A stretch of 64,000 nucleotides of DNA from Thermoleophilia bacterium UBA2241 (GCA_002347645.1 DDYF01000060.1:63249-127248); one strand, 5' to 3'; counted from the stretch's first letter, positions 35,394-44,126 are shown. A program made the numbers and translations. The notes: a model not told the origin generated them from the letters alone.

Positions 35394-36080
35394 TCAGTCC
35401 TTGCGCGCGAGCGGGCAGGCGGCGATGCAGATGCCGCAGATGTGACGTGTGAACGCCGTGTGGTTCGCGTTCATGTAGCGGTCGCAGGCGGCGGCGTCGA
35501 AGAGGTCGTCGCGGCTCATGCCGGCGCGCCAGTCGACGTCGCGCCCACACCCGGCGGGGCAGGCGGCGACGCAGGCCCGGCAGGCGCCGCAGAGGCCCTC
35601 GGTCACCGGGTCGCCGGGAGGCAGCTCCAGGTCGGTGAACACGGTGGCCAGGCGAACGGCCGGACCGAACTGCGATGAGACGAAGAGCGCCGTCTTGCCG
35701 ATCCAGCCGAGCCCTGCCCGTGTCGCCGCCGACTTGTGCGAGAAGAAGGCGCCGGGGTCGGCGACGGCGCGAGAGGCGTCCTCGGCCGTCGCAGGCAGGG
35801 CGACGGCCCGGCAGCCGCGCTCGCGCAGCAGGTCGGCGAGCGCCTCCGTGGCGGCGTTGAGGGCGGTGTTGAGGCGGTCGTACTCGTCGCAGTACTCCTG
35901 GGTGGGGCCGTTCCGGATGCCGCGCACGACGGCGGGCCTGACGCTCATGAGGATCGGCAGGGCGCGCGGCAGGTCCGGAGCACCCGGGAGGGACGGGTCG
36001 TTGCCCGCCACGCCCCACGCCTCGACGCCCTGCGCGCGCAGGAACTGGCCGATGACGTGTCGATCGAGCGTGTTGATCAT
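35394..36080 (-). CDS. Double 4Fe-4S protein related to epoxyqueuosine reductase
   Basis: The 228-aa protein (ATG 36080) resembles the C-terminal half of QueG-type proteins. Features are an FFSHKSAATRAGLGWIGKTALFVSSQFGPAVRLATVFTDL region and two ferredoxin-like Cys sets: CGACRACVAACP, then a single Cys (AACDRYM) followed by CGICIAACP. It lacks the N-terminal cobalamin-binding part of true QueG, so queuosine synthesis is not implied. It may be a short homologue with an unknown electron-transfer role. It points toward the zur operon but lies upstream of the zur promoter. Confidence 0.7.
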   Translation of the reverse strand: MINTLDRHVIGQFLRAQGVEAWGVAGNDPSLPGAPDLPRALPILMSVRPAVVRGIRNGPTQEYCDEYDRLNTALNAATEALADLLRERGCRAVALPATAEDASRAVADPGAFFSHKSAATRAGLGWIGKTALFVSSQFGPAVRLATVFTDLELPPGDPVTEGLCGACRACVAACPAGCGRDVDWRAGMSRDDLFDAAACDRYMNANHTAFTRHICGICIAACPLARKD

Positions 36081-36259
36081 CTCGTTGAGATCCCGTCGAC
36101 GACGGCGTCGTCCACTCGGGGCCCGTGTCCATGCTCGCATCCCGACGTCCCGCGCCGCAATGGACCCGCGAGCCGACGAGGCTCGTGCGGCTTAGCCGTT
36201 CTGGACAGCCGCGTGCCTCACGCCGACGGAAGTGAGGGTTTATCCCTATCAAAAGAGTG

Positions 36260-36265
36260 TAAACT
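36260..36265 (+). promoter_or_regulatory. -10 element of the 20-codon minigene
   Basis: TAAACT in a locally AT-rich stretch (36237-36268), 36 bp before the ATG at 36301. GTTTATC about 15 bp upstream is a weak -35. Confidence 0.5.
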
Positions 36266-36300
36266 ACGGTCCAGGCGACCTGCGAGAGGAGGTGAGATCG

Positions 36301-36363
36301 ATGGGACCTGTCCCTTACCTGTACTACTGGGTGAAGCGCGAAGAGCGTCGGCGCCGCAGGTAG
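36301..36363 (+). CDS. Putative 20-residue microprotein
   Basis: Too short for routine gene calling, but it has everything a gene needs. AGGAGGTGA (36287-36295), a 9-nt match to the anti-Shine-Dalgarno sequence, lies 5 nt before the ATG. The frame starts MGPVPYLYYW, continues VKREE and ends in five arginines before TAG. It thus has a short aromatic/hydrophobic head and a strongly basic tail, which suggests membrane-surface or nucleic-acid binding (inference). A promoter-like hexamer precedes it and a perfect hairpin terminator follows. No homologue is recognised. The rest of the 36081-36464 gap has no other gene. Confidence 0.55.
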   Translation: MGPVPYLYYWVKREERRRRR

Positions 36364-36405
36364 ACGACGAGCGATGAACGCTGAAACCGACATCAGCTTG
36401 ACGGC

Positions 36406-36438
36406 GAGGGGGACGGTCCCGATGGGACCGTCCCCCTC
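36406..36438. terminator. Perfect 15-bp hairpin terminator
   Basis: GAGGGGGACGGTCCC / GGGACCGTCCCCCTC with a 3-nt GAT loop. It lies 42 nt after the minigene stop and 26 nt beyond the end of the convergent copA gene, so it can end both transcripts. Confidence 0.75.
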
Positions 36439-36464
36439 TCGCGCGCGGGGCCGGCCCGCGATCG

Positions 36465-39014
36465 TCACCGTCCCGGGCGGAAGCGCCGCAGACGCAGGCT
36501 GTTGCTGACCACGGTGAGGCTCGAGAGCCCCATGGCCGCCGCGGCGAAGATGGGGTCCAGCAGCACGCCGAAGCCGGGGTAGAAGACGCCCGCGGCCAGC
36601 GGGATGAGCGCGACGTTGTACGCGAAGGCCCAGAAGAGGTTCTGCTTGACCACCCTGATGGTGCGTCGCGACAGCTCCACCGCTGTCGCGACGCCGTTCA
36701 GGTCGCCCGACACGAGGGTGACGTCGCCGGCCTCGAGGGCCACGTCGGCGCCGGTGCCGATCGCGATGCCGACGTCGGCCTGCGCCAGCGCCGGCGCGTC
36801 GTTGATGCCGTCCCCGACCATGGCGACGCGCTTGCCGTCCTCCTGCAGCTCCTTGACCCGTGCCGCCTTCTGCTCGGGGAGGACCTCGGCGAGCACGTGC
36901 GTGATGCCCACCTCGCCGGCGATCGCCTGCGCGGCGCGCCGGTCGTCGCCGGTCAGCATGACGACGTCGAGCCCGAGCGCGCGCAGGCGCTGGATGGCCG
37001 ACGCAGAGGCAGGCTTGACGGTGTCGGCGGCCGCGATCAGCGCCGCCGCGCGGCCGTCGACCGAGACGCCCACGATGGTGTTGCCGGCCGCCAGCAGCTC
37101 GTCGACGGCCGCGTCGCGCGGCAGGTCGACGAGGCGGCCGCTGCCGACGACCACGTCGCGGCCTTCGACCGTGGCGCGGATGCCGTGCCCGGCGAGCGCC
37201 TCGAAGCGGTCGGCCGCGGGCGGTTCCAGGCCGCGTTCAGCGGCGGCGGCGAGCAGCGCGGCGGCGAGCGGGTGCTCGCTGCCGCGCTCGGCCGCCGCCG
37301 CCAGGCGCACGACCTCGTCCTCGCTCAGGGGCGCCCGGCCGTCGGCGGCTGCGCCTCCCGGCGCGCCGCCCTCCGCGTCCGGCAGGATCACGTCGGTGAC
37401 GCGCGGCTTGCCTTCGGTGATCGTCCCCGTCTTGTCGAGCACGACGGTGTCGAGCTTGTGGGCGGTCTCGAGCGAGGCGCCGTCGCGGATCAGGATGCCG
37501 TGCTCGGCGCCCTTGCCGGTGCCGACCATGATCGCCGTCGGGGTCGCCAGGCCCAGGGCGCAGGGGCACGCGATCACGAGGACGGCGACGAAGTTGAGCA
37601 GGGCGTACGTGAGCGCGGGTTCGGGGCCGAAGACCAGCCACACGACGAGCGTGACCGTGGCGATGCCGATGACCGCGGGCACGAAGTAGCCGGCGATGAC
37701 GTCGGCGAGGCGCGCGATCGGCGGCTTGGACCCCTGTGCCTGCTCGACCAGGCGCACGATCTGCGCCAGCGCCGTCTCGCTCCCCACGCGGGTGGTGCGG
37801 AAGGTGAAGCTGCCCGTGGTGTTGAGCGTGCCGCCGATGACCTCGGCGCCGGGCTCCTTGAGCACGGGGATCGGCTCGCCGGTCAGCATCGCCTCGTCGA
37901 CCGCCGAGCCGCCCTCGACGACCTCGCCGTCGACCGGCACCTTCTCGCCGGGGCGCACGCGCACGAGGTCGCCGGCGACGACGGCGGCGATCGGCACGTC
38001 GACCTCGCCGCCGTCGCGCACGACGCGCGCCGTGCGCGGCTGCAGGCCGATGAGTTTGCGCACCGCCTCACCGGTCTGGCCCTTGGCGCGCGCCTCGAGC
38101 ATCCGGCCGAACAGGATCAGGGTGATGATGAACGCCGCCGAGTCGAAGTACATCGGCTCGCCGAGGCCCTCGTGCCGGAACCAGCCCGGGAACAGCACGC
38201 CGGCGACGCTGTAGAAGTACGCCGCCGACGAACCCATCGCGATCAGCGTGTTCATGTTGGTGCTCAAGCCGTGCCGCAGGCCCGCCCACGCCGCCCGGTA
38301 GAACTGCGCCCCCACCCAGAACTGTACCGGCGTGGCCAGCGCCCAGAGCAGGTAGCCGTTGCTGAGCCAGTCGGGCAGGAAGGGGAACCAGTGGGGCTGC
38401 ATCGTGCCGGCGAACACGACGACGCTGAGGACGAAGCCCACGACGACCTTGCGCTTCAGGGCACGGTAGGCGGCGGCACGGGCCGCCTGCTCGGCGTCGA
38501 GGGCCGCCTCCGTGGCCTCGACGCCCCCGTTCGCCGCCGCGCCAGCCGGTGCTGCGGCCGCGCCGCCGGCGACCGCCTCGGCCGCCGCGCCTCCGGCCAC
38601 GTCGTAGCCGGCGGCGTGCACGGCCGCGACGAGGCGCGCCCGGTCCGTCTCGCCGGGCACGTAGGTCACGGTGGCCTTCTCCGTCGCGAGGTTCACCTCG
38701 GCGTCGACGACGCCCGGCGCCTTCCTGAGGGCGCGCTCGACGCGGCTCACGCAGCTGGCGCAGGTCATTCCCAGGATCGGCAAGGTCTCGCGCCGCGTCA
38801 CGACGTCGTAGCCGGCCTTCTGCACTGTCGCGACCAGGTCGTGCGCCGAAAGCAGGGCCGGGTCGAAGACCACGGTCGCCCTCTCGGTCGCGAAGTTGAC
38901 GCTCGCGTCGTCGACGCCCTCGAGCCCGCGCAGGGCGCGCTCGGTGCGCGCCACGCAGCTCGCGCACGTCATGCCCTCGATCGGCAGGTCCAGTGTCGTC
39001 GTGTCGTCCCGCAT
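36465..39014 (-). CDS. copA: Copper-exporting P1B-type ATPase
   Basis: Pumps Cu(I) out of the cytoplasm. The 849-aa protein has two N-terminal heavy-metal-associated domains (GMTCASC at about 14-20 and 83-89), an Ala-rich linker and eight membrane helices. It carries the TGEPIPV actuator motif, IACPCALGLATP (CPC metal site), DKTGT phosphorylation site, GHGI nucleotide motif and GDGINDAPALAQ. The last helices carry AYN and MGLSS, the Cu(I)-specific P1B-1 signature. It is transcribed toward the minigene terminator and divergent from fpg. A CsoR-type operator overlaps its promoter region. No copper chaperone or csoR gene is in the window. Confidence 0.95.
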   Translation of the reverse strand: MRDDTTTLDLPIEGMTCASCVARTERALRGLEGVDDASVNFATERATVVFDPALLSAHDLVATVQKAGYDVVTRRETLPILGMTCASCVSRVERALRKAPGVVDAEVNLATEKATVTYVPGETDRARLVAAVHAAGYDVAGGAAAEAVAGGAAAAPAGAAANGGVEATEAALDAEQAARAAAYRALKRKVVVGFVLSVVVFAGTMQPHWFPFLPDWLSNGYLLWALATPVQFWVGAQFYRAAWAGLRHGLSTNMNTLIAMGSSAAYFYSVAGVLFPGWFRHEGLGEPMYFDSAAFIITLILFGRMLEARAKGQTGEAVRKLIGLQPRTARVVRDGGEVDVPIAAVVAGDLVRVRPGEKVPVDGEVVEGGSAVDEAMLTGEPIPVLKEPGAEVIGGTLNTTGSFTFRTTRVGSETALAQIVRLVEQAQGSKPPIARLADVIAGYFVPAVIGIATVTLVVWLVFGPEPALTYALLNFVAVLVIACPCALGLATPTAIMVGTGKGAEHGILIRDGASLETAHKLDTVVLDKTGTITEGKPRVTDVILPDAEGGAPGGAAADGRAPLSEDEVVRLAAAAERGSEHPLAAALLAAAAERGLEPPAADRFEALAGHGIRATVEGRDVVVGSGRLVDLPRDAAVDELLAAGNTIVGVSVDGRAAALIAAADTVKPASASAIQRLRALGLDVVMLTGDDRRAAQAIAGEVGITHVLAEVLPEQKAARVKELQEDGKRVAMVGDGINDAPALAQADVGIAIGTGADVALEAGDVTLVSGDLNGVATAVELSRRTIRVVKQNLFWAFAYNVALIPLAAGVFYPGFGVLLDPIFAAAAMGLSSLTVVSNSLRLRRFRPGR

Positions 39015-39101
39015 CTCGATCTCGTCTGACCTCGTCGTGTCCGTCGCCGCGGCGCCCTGCGTCGGGCACCTCTCAGGATGTTCCCCGTGTCGCCCAGCCT
39101 C

Positions 39102-39118
39102 ATACCCCCCGGGAGTAT
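39102..39118. promoter_or_regulatory. CsoR-type copper operator
   Basis: ATACCCCCCGGGAGTAT, an 8-1-8 dyad with one mismatch, matching the TAC-CCC...GGG-GTA pattern of CsoR sites. A TATGAG -10 candidate for copA overlaps its left arm, and the site lies just upstream of the fpg promoter. Confidence 0.65.
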
Positions 39119-39144
39119 CGCGGCGGCGGCTGTCGGAAATGGAC

Positions 39145-39150
39145 TATCAT
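39145..39150 (+). promoter_or_regulatory. -10 element giving a leaderless fpg transcript
   Basis: TATCAT ends 6 nt before the ATG at 39157, so the predicted transcript start coincides with the start codon. Confidence 0.5.
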
Positions 39151-39156
39151 CGGGGC

Positions 39157-39969
39157 ATGCCCGAATTGCCGGAAGTAGAGGTGTGCGCGCGAGGCCTCGC
39201 TCGCCTCGTGAACGGTTATCGCGTCGACGAGGCGCGCTGCACCCAGGCCGGCCGCATCGTCAATCCCAAGGGCGATGCCGCGGCGTGGGTCGCCGGTCTC
39301 GCCGGACGCACCCTGGTGGACGTCGCGCGGCGCGGCAAGCGCCTCATCTTGCGGCTCGACGACGACCGCGCTTTGGTGTTTGGCTTCGGCCTGTGGGCCG
39401 AGGTCACGGTCTCGGACGCCGAGCCCGAGGAGTTGCACGGCGCGGTGCTCTGGCTCACGGGTGGCCCGGACGGCGGTGTCCGTCGCGCCCTGGCGTTCGA
39501 CAAGCTGGCGCTCTCGACGCTGTCGCTCGAGGCATGGGGCCCGCCGGCCGCCGGCCCGCCCTACGACGCGCTCGACCGGCGCGTCGACGGCACCGCGCTG
39601 GGCGCGCTGGCGCGCGGACGGGCGGGGCTCAAGGCCTTCCTCACCGACGAGCGCTTCCTGCTCGGCGTGGGCAACGGGTACAGCGACGAGATCCTCTGGG
39701 AGGCACGCCTTCACCCGCGTCAGCCTGCTGGGTCTTTGGCGCCCGAGGAGTGGGCGCGCCTTGCGCAGGCCATGCGCCGCACCCTCGAGGCCGCCGTCGC
39801 CGCCGGCGGCGAGGCCGGCTTCCTCGACCCGTTCGGCGCCGCGGGACGCTACGAGCGCCGCATCCACCACCACGGCGGCGACCCCTGCCCGCGCTGCGGG
39901 CAGCCGCTCGCCGCCCTCACCTCCGGCGGCCGCGAGACCGACTACTGCCCGGCCTGCCAGGGCCTCTAG
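39157..39969 (+). CDS. mutM: Formamidopyrimidine-DNA glycosylase (Fpg/Nei family)
   Basis: Base-excision repair glycosylase/AP lyase for oxidised purines. The start is fixed by the catalytic N-terminus: after Met removal Pro2 and Glu3 of PELPEVEV form the active site. 270 aa. Also present are the GKRLILRL lysine loop, the helix-two-turn-helix GVGNGYSDEILWEARLHP, and a C-terminal zinc finger with CPRC and CPAC (last 27 residues, GRETDYCPACQ). The usual FGMTG loop reads FGFGLWAEV, so the substrate range could differ from classical MutM. It may be leaderless and is divergent from copA. Confidence 0.9.
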   Translation: MPELPEVEVCARGLARLVNGYRVDEARCTQAGRIVNPKGDAAAWVAGLAGRTLVDVARRGKRLILRLDDDRALVFGFGLWAEVTVSDAEPEELHGAVLWLTGGPDGGVRRALAFDKLALSTLSLEAWGPPAAGPPYDALDRRVDGTALGALARGRAGLKAFLTDERFLLGVGNGYSDEILWEARLHPRQPAGSLAPEEWARLAQAMRRTLEAAVAAGGEAGFLDPFGAAGRYERRIHHHGGDPCPRCGQPLAALTSGGRETDYCPACQGL

Positions 39970-39970
39970 C

Positions 39971-40030
39971 CGGCGCCCCCAGGGCCGCTCCGGCGCCCCC
40001 AGGGCCGGCCCGCCACCGCCAGGGCCGCCC
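39971..40030 (+). repeat. Three 20-bp tandem repeats between fpg and paaK
   Basis: Units at 39971, 39991 and 40011 of the form CGGCGCCCCCAGGGCCGCTC; units 1 and 2 differ at two positions, the third is more diverged. Noncoding. A TATATG -10 candidate for paaK follows at 40041-40046. Confidence 0.8.
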
Positions 40031-40076
40031 GGCACCCCGATATATGATTGCCCGCGGTCGACGGAAAGGGTCCGCC

Positions 40077-41375
40077 ATGGGCATCTGGGACGCGCAGCAC
40101 GAGACGATGGACCGCGAGCAGCTCCGGGCGCTGCAGCTCGAGCGGCTGCAGGCTGCGGTCGGCCGCGTGGACGAGCGCGTCCCCTTCTACCGCGACAAGC
40201 TGACGGCGCTCGGCATGGAACCGGGCGACGTGCGTGAGCTGGACGACGTCCGCAAGCTGCCGTTCACGACCAAGAACGACTTCCGCGAGCAGTACCCCTT
40301 CGGCCTCTTCGCCGCGCCAATGGAGGAGGTCGTCGAGGTCCACTCTTCGTCGGGCACCACGGGCAAGCCGGTCGTCGCCGGCTTCACGCGCCGCGACCTC
40401 GACACGTGGGCCGATCTCGTGTGCCGCGTCGCCGTCATGGCCGGCGTGCAGGCCGGCGACATCGCCCAGGTCTCCTTCGGCTACGGCATGTTCACCGGCG
40501 GGTTCGGCCTGCATTACGGCCTGCAGCGCGCCGGGGCGGCCGTCGTGCCCATCTCGGCCGGCAACACGGCGCGCCAGCTTCAGTTCATGCAGGACTTCGG
40601 CGCCACCGTGCTCATCGCCACGCCGTCGTACGCGCTCTACCTCGCCGAGGCCATCCAGAAGTCAGGCACGCCCGAGGCCTTCAAGCTGCGCCTCGGCATG
40701 TTCGGCGCCGAGGCGTGCAGCGAGGAGATGCGGCGCCAGATCGAGAGCCGCATCCCCATGCGCGCCACCGACAACTACGGCCTCACCGAGGTCATCGGGC
40801 CAGGCGTCTCGGGCGAGTGCGAGTGCCGCAACGGCATGCACATCGCCGAGGACCACTTCCTGGTCGAGGTGGTGGACCCCGTGACCGACGAGCCGGTGGC
40901 CGACGGCGAGACCGGCGAGCTGATCTTCACCTCGATGACGCGCGAGTGCTCGCCGGTGCTGCGGTACCGCACGCGCGACCTCTGCAGCGTGACAACGGAA
41001 CCCTGCGCCTGCGGCCGGACGCTGGCCCGCATGGGCAAGGTCGTCGGCCGCACCGACGACATGTTCATCATTAGCGGGGTCAACGTCTTTCCGTCGGCGG
41101 TCGAGCGCGTGCTGTTCGCCATCGAGGGCATCGAGCCGTACTACCAGATCGTCCTCCAACGCAAGGGCGCGCTCGACACCTTCGAGGTGCAGGTCGAGGT
41201 CACCGAGACGATCTTCAACGGCTGGATGGACGACCTGCGCGCCTTCGAGAAGCAGGTCACCGAACAGTTGCGTTCGGCGCTGCTCGTGCGCCCCAAGGTC
41301 AAGCTGGTGGAGCCTGGCACCCTGGAGCGCACCGAGGGCAAAGCGAAGCGGGTGATCGACGACCGTCCGAGGTAG
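40077..41375 (+). CDS. paaK: Phenylacetate-CoA ligase family protein
   Basis: An ATP-dependent aryl-CoA ligase of the adenylate-forming family. The 432-aa length and all family segments fit PaaK: the AMP-binding loop SSSGTTGKPVV, YGMFTGGFGLHYG, ATPSYALYLAEA, GAEACSEEMR, DNYGLTEVIGPGVSGEC, the zinc-like TTEPCACGRT region and GRTDDMFIISGVNVFPSAVE. No other phenylacetate catabolic gene is nearby, so it may act on phenylacetate or other aromatic acids, for example with an indolepyruvate oxidoreductase encoded elsewhere (inference). Confidence 0.9.
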   Translation: MGIWDAQHETMDREQLRALQLERLQAAVGRVDERVPFYRDKLTALGMEPGDVRELDDVRKLPFTTKNDFREQYPFGLFAAPMEEVVEVHSSSGTTGKPVVAGFTRRDLDTWADLVCRVAVMAGVQAGDIAQVSFGYGMFTGGFGLHYGLQRAGAAVVPISAGNTARQLQFMQDFGATVLIATPSYALYLAEAIQKSGTPEAFKLRLGMFGAEACSEEMRRQIESRIPMRATDNYGLTEVIGPGVSGECECRNGMHIAEDHFLVEVVDPVTDEPVADGETGELIFTSMTRECSPVLRYRTRDLCSVTTEPCACGRTLARMGKVVGRTDDMFIISGVNVFPSAVERVLFAIEGIEPYYQIVLQRKGALDTFEVQVEVTETIFNGWMDDLRAFEKQVTEQLRSALLVRPKVKLVEPGTLERTEGKAKRVIDDRPR

Positions 41376-41443
41376 GGCGCGGCGGGTCGGGGAAACTGGC
41401 GGCGGGGCGCCGCGGCGACCGCCTGCACCTCCACAAAGAACCA

Positions 41444-41486
41444 TCCGGCCGGCAGCGCGGGCCCCCGCGACGCGCCGCCGGCCGGA
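41444..41486. terminator. Hairpin terminator after paaK
   Basis: Perfect 10-bp arms TCCGGCCGGC (41444-41453) and GCCGGCCGGA (41477-41486) with an internal GCGCGGG/CCCCGCG helix possible; CTCCTTTGG follows. The remaining gap to 41743 has no gene. It contains two GATGTCTAG copies (41575, 41608) 33 bp apart. Confidence 0.5.
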
Positions 41487-41743
41487 CTCCTTTGGCTCTC
41501 CCTTGAGACTCTCTCTCTGCTGTGCGGTCTCGCTAAGGAGTATCGGGGAGCAGTCGCGCGCCGGGCATAGGACGGATGTCTAGATGAGGGCCTGCGCGTC
41601 TGGAACAGATGTCTAGGCCCGAGCCTGTGGGCGCGGGTGCGGACGAGATCGCCGCCTGCGGTGGGTCTGGTCCGTGCCTCTGAGTGCGCGCGATCGCCTC
41701 GGGCGGCGCTCGGGCTCACACGGCGTTCCGACGCGCGCAGCGC

Positions 41744-43795
41744 TCAGACGACGGTCGCGCGCAACAGCTCGAGGTAGCTCGTGCTGCCGTCGAGGACCTT
41801 GCCCACGGCGTCCTCGCGCAGCGACTCGACGCCCTTCTCGCGCGCCATGCGCTGGATCTCGAGGACGGTGCCGCCGGTCGCGATGAGCTCGCGCAGGTCG
41901 TCGTCGACGACGAGCACCTCGTAGACGCCGACGCGGCCGCGGTACCCCGTGCCGAAGCACTTCGGGCAGCCCACGGGGTTGTAGACCTTGATGCGCTTCT
42001 TCGGCGCCGGGCCGAGGCCGAGCTCTTCCCAGCGCTCGTCGGTGATCGTCTCGGACTCGCGGCAGTGGCGGCAGAGCCTGCGCACGAGCCTCTGGGCGAC
42101 GAAGCAGCGCCAGGCGGCGGCCACCAGGTAGCGCGGCACGCCCATCTCGACCAGGCGGTTGACGGCGGCGCTCACATCGTTCGTGTGCAGCGTGCTGAAG
42201 ACCTGGTGGCCGGTGATCGCCGAATCGGCGGCCATCTTGGCCGTCTCGAGGTCGCGGATCTCGCCGACCATGATCACGTCCGGATCGGCGCGTACCAGCG
42301 AGCGCAAGGCCTGGGCGAAGGTGAGGCCGATCAACGGCTTGACCTCGGTCTGGATGATCCCCTCGATCTTGCGCTCGATGGGGTCTTCGACCGTGTAGAT
42401 CTTGTGCTCCGGCGACTTGATGAGCTCGAGCGTCGTGTACAGCGTGGTCGACTTGCCCGAGCCGGTCGGCCCGCAGATGACGATGCCGCCTTCGGGCGCC
42501 TTGAGCGCCTTCTCGTATCGTTCCAGCGTCGCGCCGTTGAGCCCCAGCGACGCAAGGGTCGGCGGCAGTGGCGAGACCTCGAGGATGCGCAGCGTGATGT
42601 TCTCGCCGTACAGGCTGGGGATCGAGGCCATGCGCACGTCGACGGCCTCGCCGCTCGAGAGCTCGAAGGACGTGCGCCCGTCCTGGGGGAGGCGGCGCTC
42701 GGCGATGTTCATGTTGCCCATGATCTTGAGCCGGCTGGTGATCCCGGGTTGCAGGTCCTTGGGGAACTCGCGCAACTCGTGCAGCACGCCGTCGATGCGG
42801 CAGCGCACGAGCACGCAGTCTTCACGCGGTTCGAGGTGGATGTCGGACGCGTCCATGGCGGTGGCGTCGGCGAGCAACTGGTCCACGATCTCGACGATGT
42901 TCGCGTCGATCGTCGACGGCCCGCCCTCCTCCGCCTCCTCCAGGCTCTCGTCGCGCGAGTCCTTGAGCTTGCCGCGCATGCTGAAGTAGGTGCCGACCGC
43001 CTCGTCGAAGCCGGACTCGGTGCAGATCACGGGGACGACGCGCTTGCCGGTCCGCATGCTGACCTCGTCGATGGAGATCACGTCGAGTGGGTTGGTCATC
43101 GCCAGGACGAGGCTGCCGTTGTCGTCGACGCGCAGCGGCATGAGGCGGTGGCGGACGATGAAGTCGCGCGGCAGCAGGCCCATGGCCTTGGCCTCGGGCG
43201 TCATCAGCGAGGCTTCGGCGACGCCGATCCTCATCTGGCCGGCGAGGGCGGTGACGAGGTCCTGCTCGCTGACGACACCGTCGTGCACGAGCACCTCGCC
43301 AAGCCGGCCCCCGTCGACGCGCTGGCGGGCGAGGGCCGCGTCGACCTGCTCCTGGGTGAGGACCCCGGCAGCCACCAGGAGAGCGCCGAGCTTGAGGCGG
43401 CCGGCACCGCGCGGTTTCGGCTCGGGGGCGGTCACGTCGAGCTTGGCGGCGACCTCCTCGGGGCTGACCGGCCTGACCACGAACTCCGAGGCGCCGAGCC
43501 TGTTGGCCTTCTCGAACGTGTCGAAGTCGCTGCGTGACGACAGCGCGACAAGCTGCGCCGCGCGCAGCTCGGGGCTGGCGCTGATGAGGCGCATGAGCTC
43601 GAAGGCGTCGATGCTGTCGAGGTCGAGGTCGAGGACGATGGCTCCCGGCGCGGCGTCGCGCAGCATGCGGATCGTCCCAGGGTCGCCGAGGCTGGCGACG
43701 ACCTCGTACGTCGTCTCGAAGTGCTCGACCAGCTCGTCGCGCAGACGTGGGTCGCTGACCACGACCGCGATGCGTGCCTTGGGACTCGGCGCCAC
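41744..43795 (-). CDS. PilB/GspE-type secretion ATPase with N-terminal receiver-like domain
   Basis: Hexameric ATPase of the type II secretion/type IV pilus class. GTG 43795 is chosen (GGGGAGG 6 nt upstream, after a TATGAT promoter); 683 aa. The order is a response-regulator-like domain (about 8-115: RIAVVVSDPRLRDELVEHF, AIVLDLDLDSIDAFELM, FVVRPVSPEEV), a MshEN-type domain (about 130-280), and the ATPase core with GPTGSGKSTT, an Asp-box-like VEDPIE, VIMVGEIRD and the zinc tetracysteine CRHC/CPKC. The receiver has lost the conserved Lys (Arg present) and one acidic residue, so phosphorylation is doubtful. No pilin, PilC or PilT gene is adjacent. Confidence 0.88.
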   Translation of the reverse strand: MAPSPKARIAVVVSDPRLRDELVEHFETTYEVVASLGDPGTIRMLRDAAPGAIVLDLDLDSIDAFELMRLISASPELRAAQLVALSSRSDFDTFEKANRLGASEFVVRPVSPEEVAAKLDVTAPEPKPRGAGRLKLGALLVAAGVLTQEQVDAALARQRVDGGRLGEVLVHDGVVSEQDLVTALAGQMRIGVAEASLMTPEAKAMGLLPRDFIVRHRLMPLRVDDNGSLVLAMTNPLDVISIDEVSMRTGKRVVPVICTESGFDEAVGTYFSMRGKLKDSRDESLEEAEEGGPSTIDANIVEIVDQLLADATAMDASDIHLEPREDCVLVRCRIDGVLHELREFPKDLQPGITSRLKIMGNMNIAERRLPQDGRTSFELSSGEAVDVRMASIPSLYGENITLRILEVSPLPPTLASLGLNGATLERYEKALKAPEGGIVICGPTGSGKSTTLYTTLELIKSPEHKIYTVEDPIERKIEGIIQTEVKPLIGLTFAQALRSLVRADPDVIMVGEIRDLETAKMAADSAITGHQVFSTLHTNDVSAAVNRLVEMGVPRYLVAAAWRCFVAQRLVRRLCRHCRESETITDERWEELGLGPAPKKRIKVYNPVGCPKCFGTGYRGRVGVYEVLVVDDDLRELIATGGTVLEIQRMAREKGVESLREDAVGKVLDGSTSYLELLRATVV

Positions 43796-43823
43796 CGGTG
43801 ACCTCCCCGCTCGGACAGGCCGA

Positions 43824-43829
43824 ATCATA
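43824..43829 (-). promoter_or_regulatory. -10 element of the PilB-like gene
   Basis: TATGAT on the minus strand, 28 bp before GTG 43795. It overlaps an upstream in-frame ATG (43828), which is therefore unlikely to be the start. The gap 43830-44109 holds no recognised gene. Confidence 0.5.
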
Positions 43830-44109
43830 CTGGAAAGCGTGGGGTGACGAAGGGAGATAGCGCCGGGCCGGCGGGGGCCTTCACACGGATGCGGGCTGTC
43901 CGGTATGTCGCGAAGGAGACCGGCCCGGCAGAGAGAGAGGATCGGATGCCGGGCGTGCGCCCGGTGAGTTGTCCTCACGGCCTCACTTGCGGTATCGGCA
44001 CCCCGGAGGGCGACCTGAGGGGGCCGGCCGTCAAAGCGTTGCTTGGCCGGAGAACGGCTGGTGCGCAGGTACGCGCGCAGTGCTCTGCGCCGCTTGGCGA
44101 CGTACGCGA

Positions 44110-44118
44110 TGCTAGAAT
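44110..44118 (+). promoter_or_regulatory. Extended -10 promoter of accC, near-leaderless
   Basis: TGC followed by TAGAAT (44113-44118); only 8 nt lie between the hexamer and the ATG at 44127. Confidence 0.6.
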
Positions 44119-44126
44119 CCGCACCC

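Noticed and set aside
35394..36080. Assignment as true epoxyqueuosine reductase QueG
   Set aside because: The N-terminal cobalamin-binding half is missing and no queuosine gene is nearby; only the Fe-S part is shared.
39971..40030. Three 20-bp tandem repeats considered as an iteron origin or CRISPR remnant
   Set aside because: Only three diverged GC-rich copies, no spacers, no replication or cas genes; most likely local slippage.
41684..43537. 617-codon plus-strand frame opposite the PilB-like gene
   Set aside because: Composition is that of an antisense shadow (RR, VDAA, HDDA runs); the ATPase motifs on the minus strand decide the coding strand.
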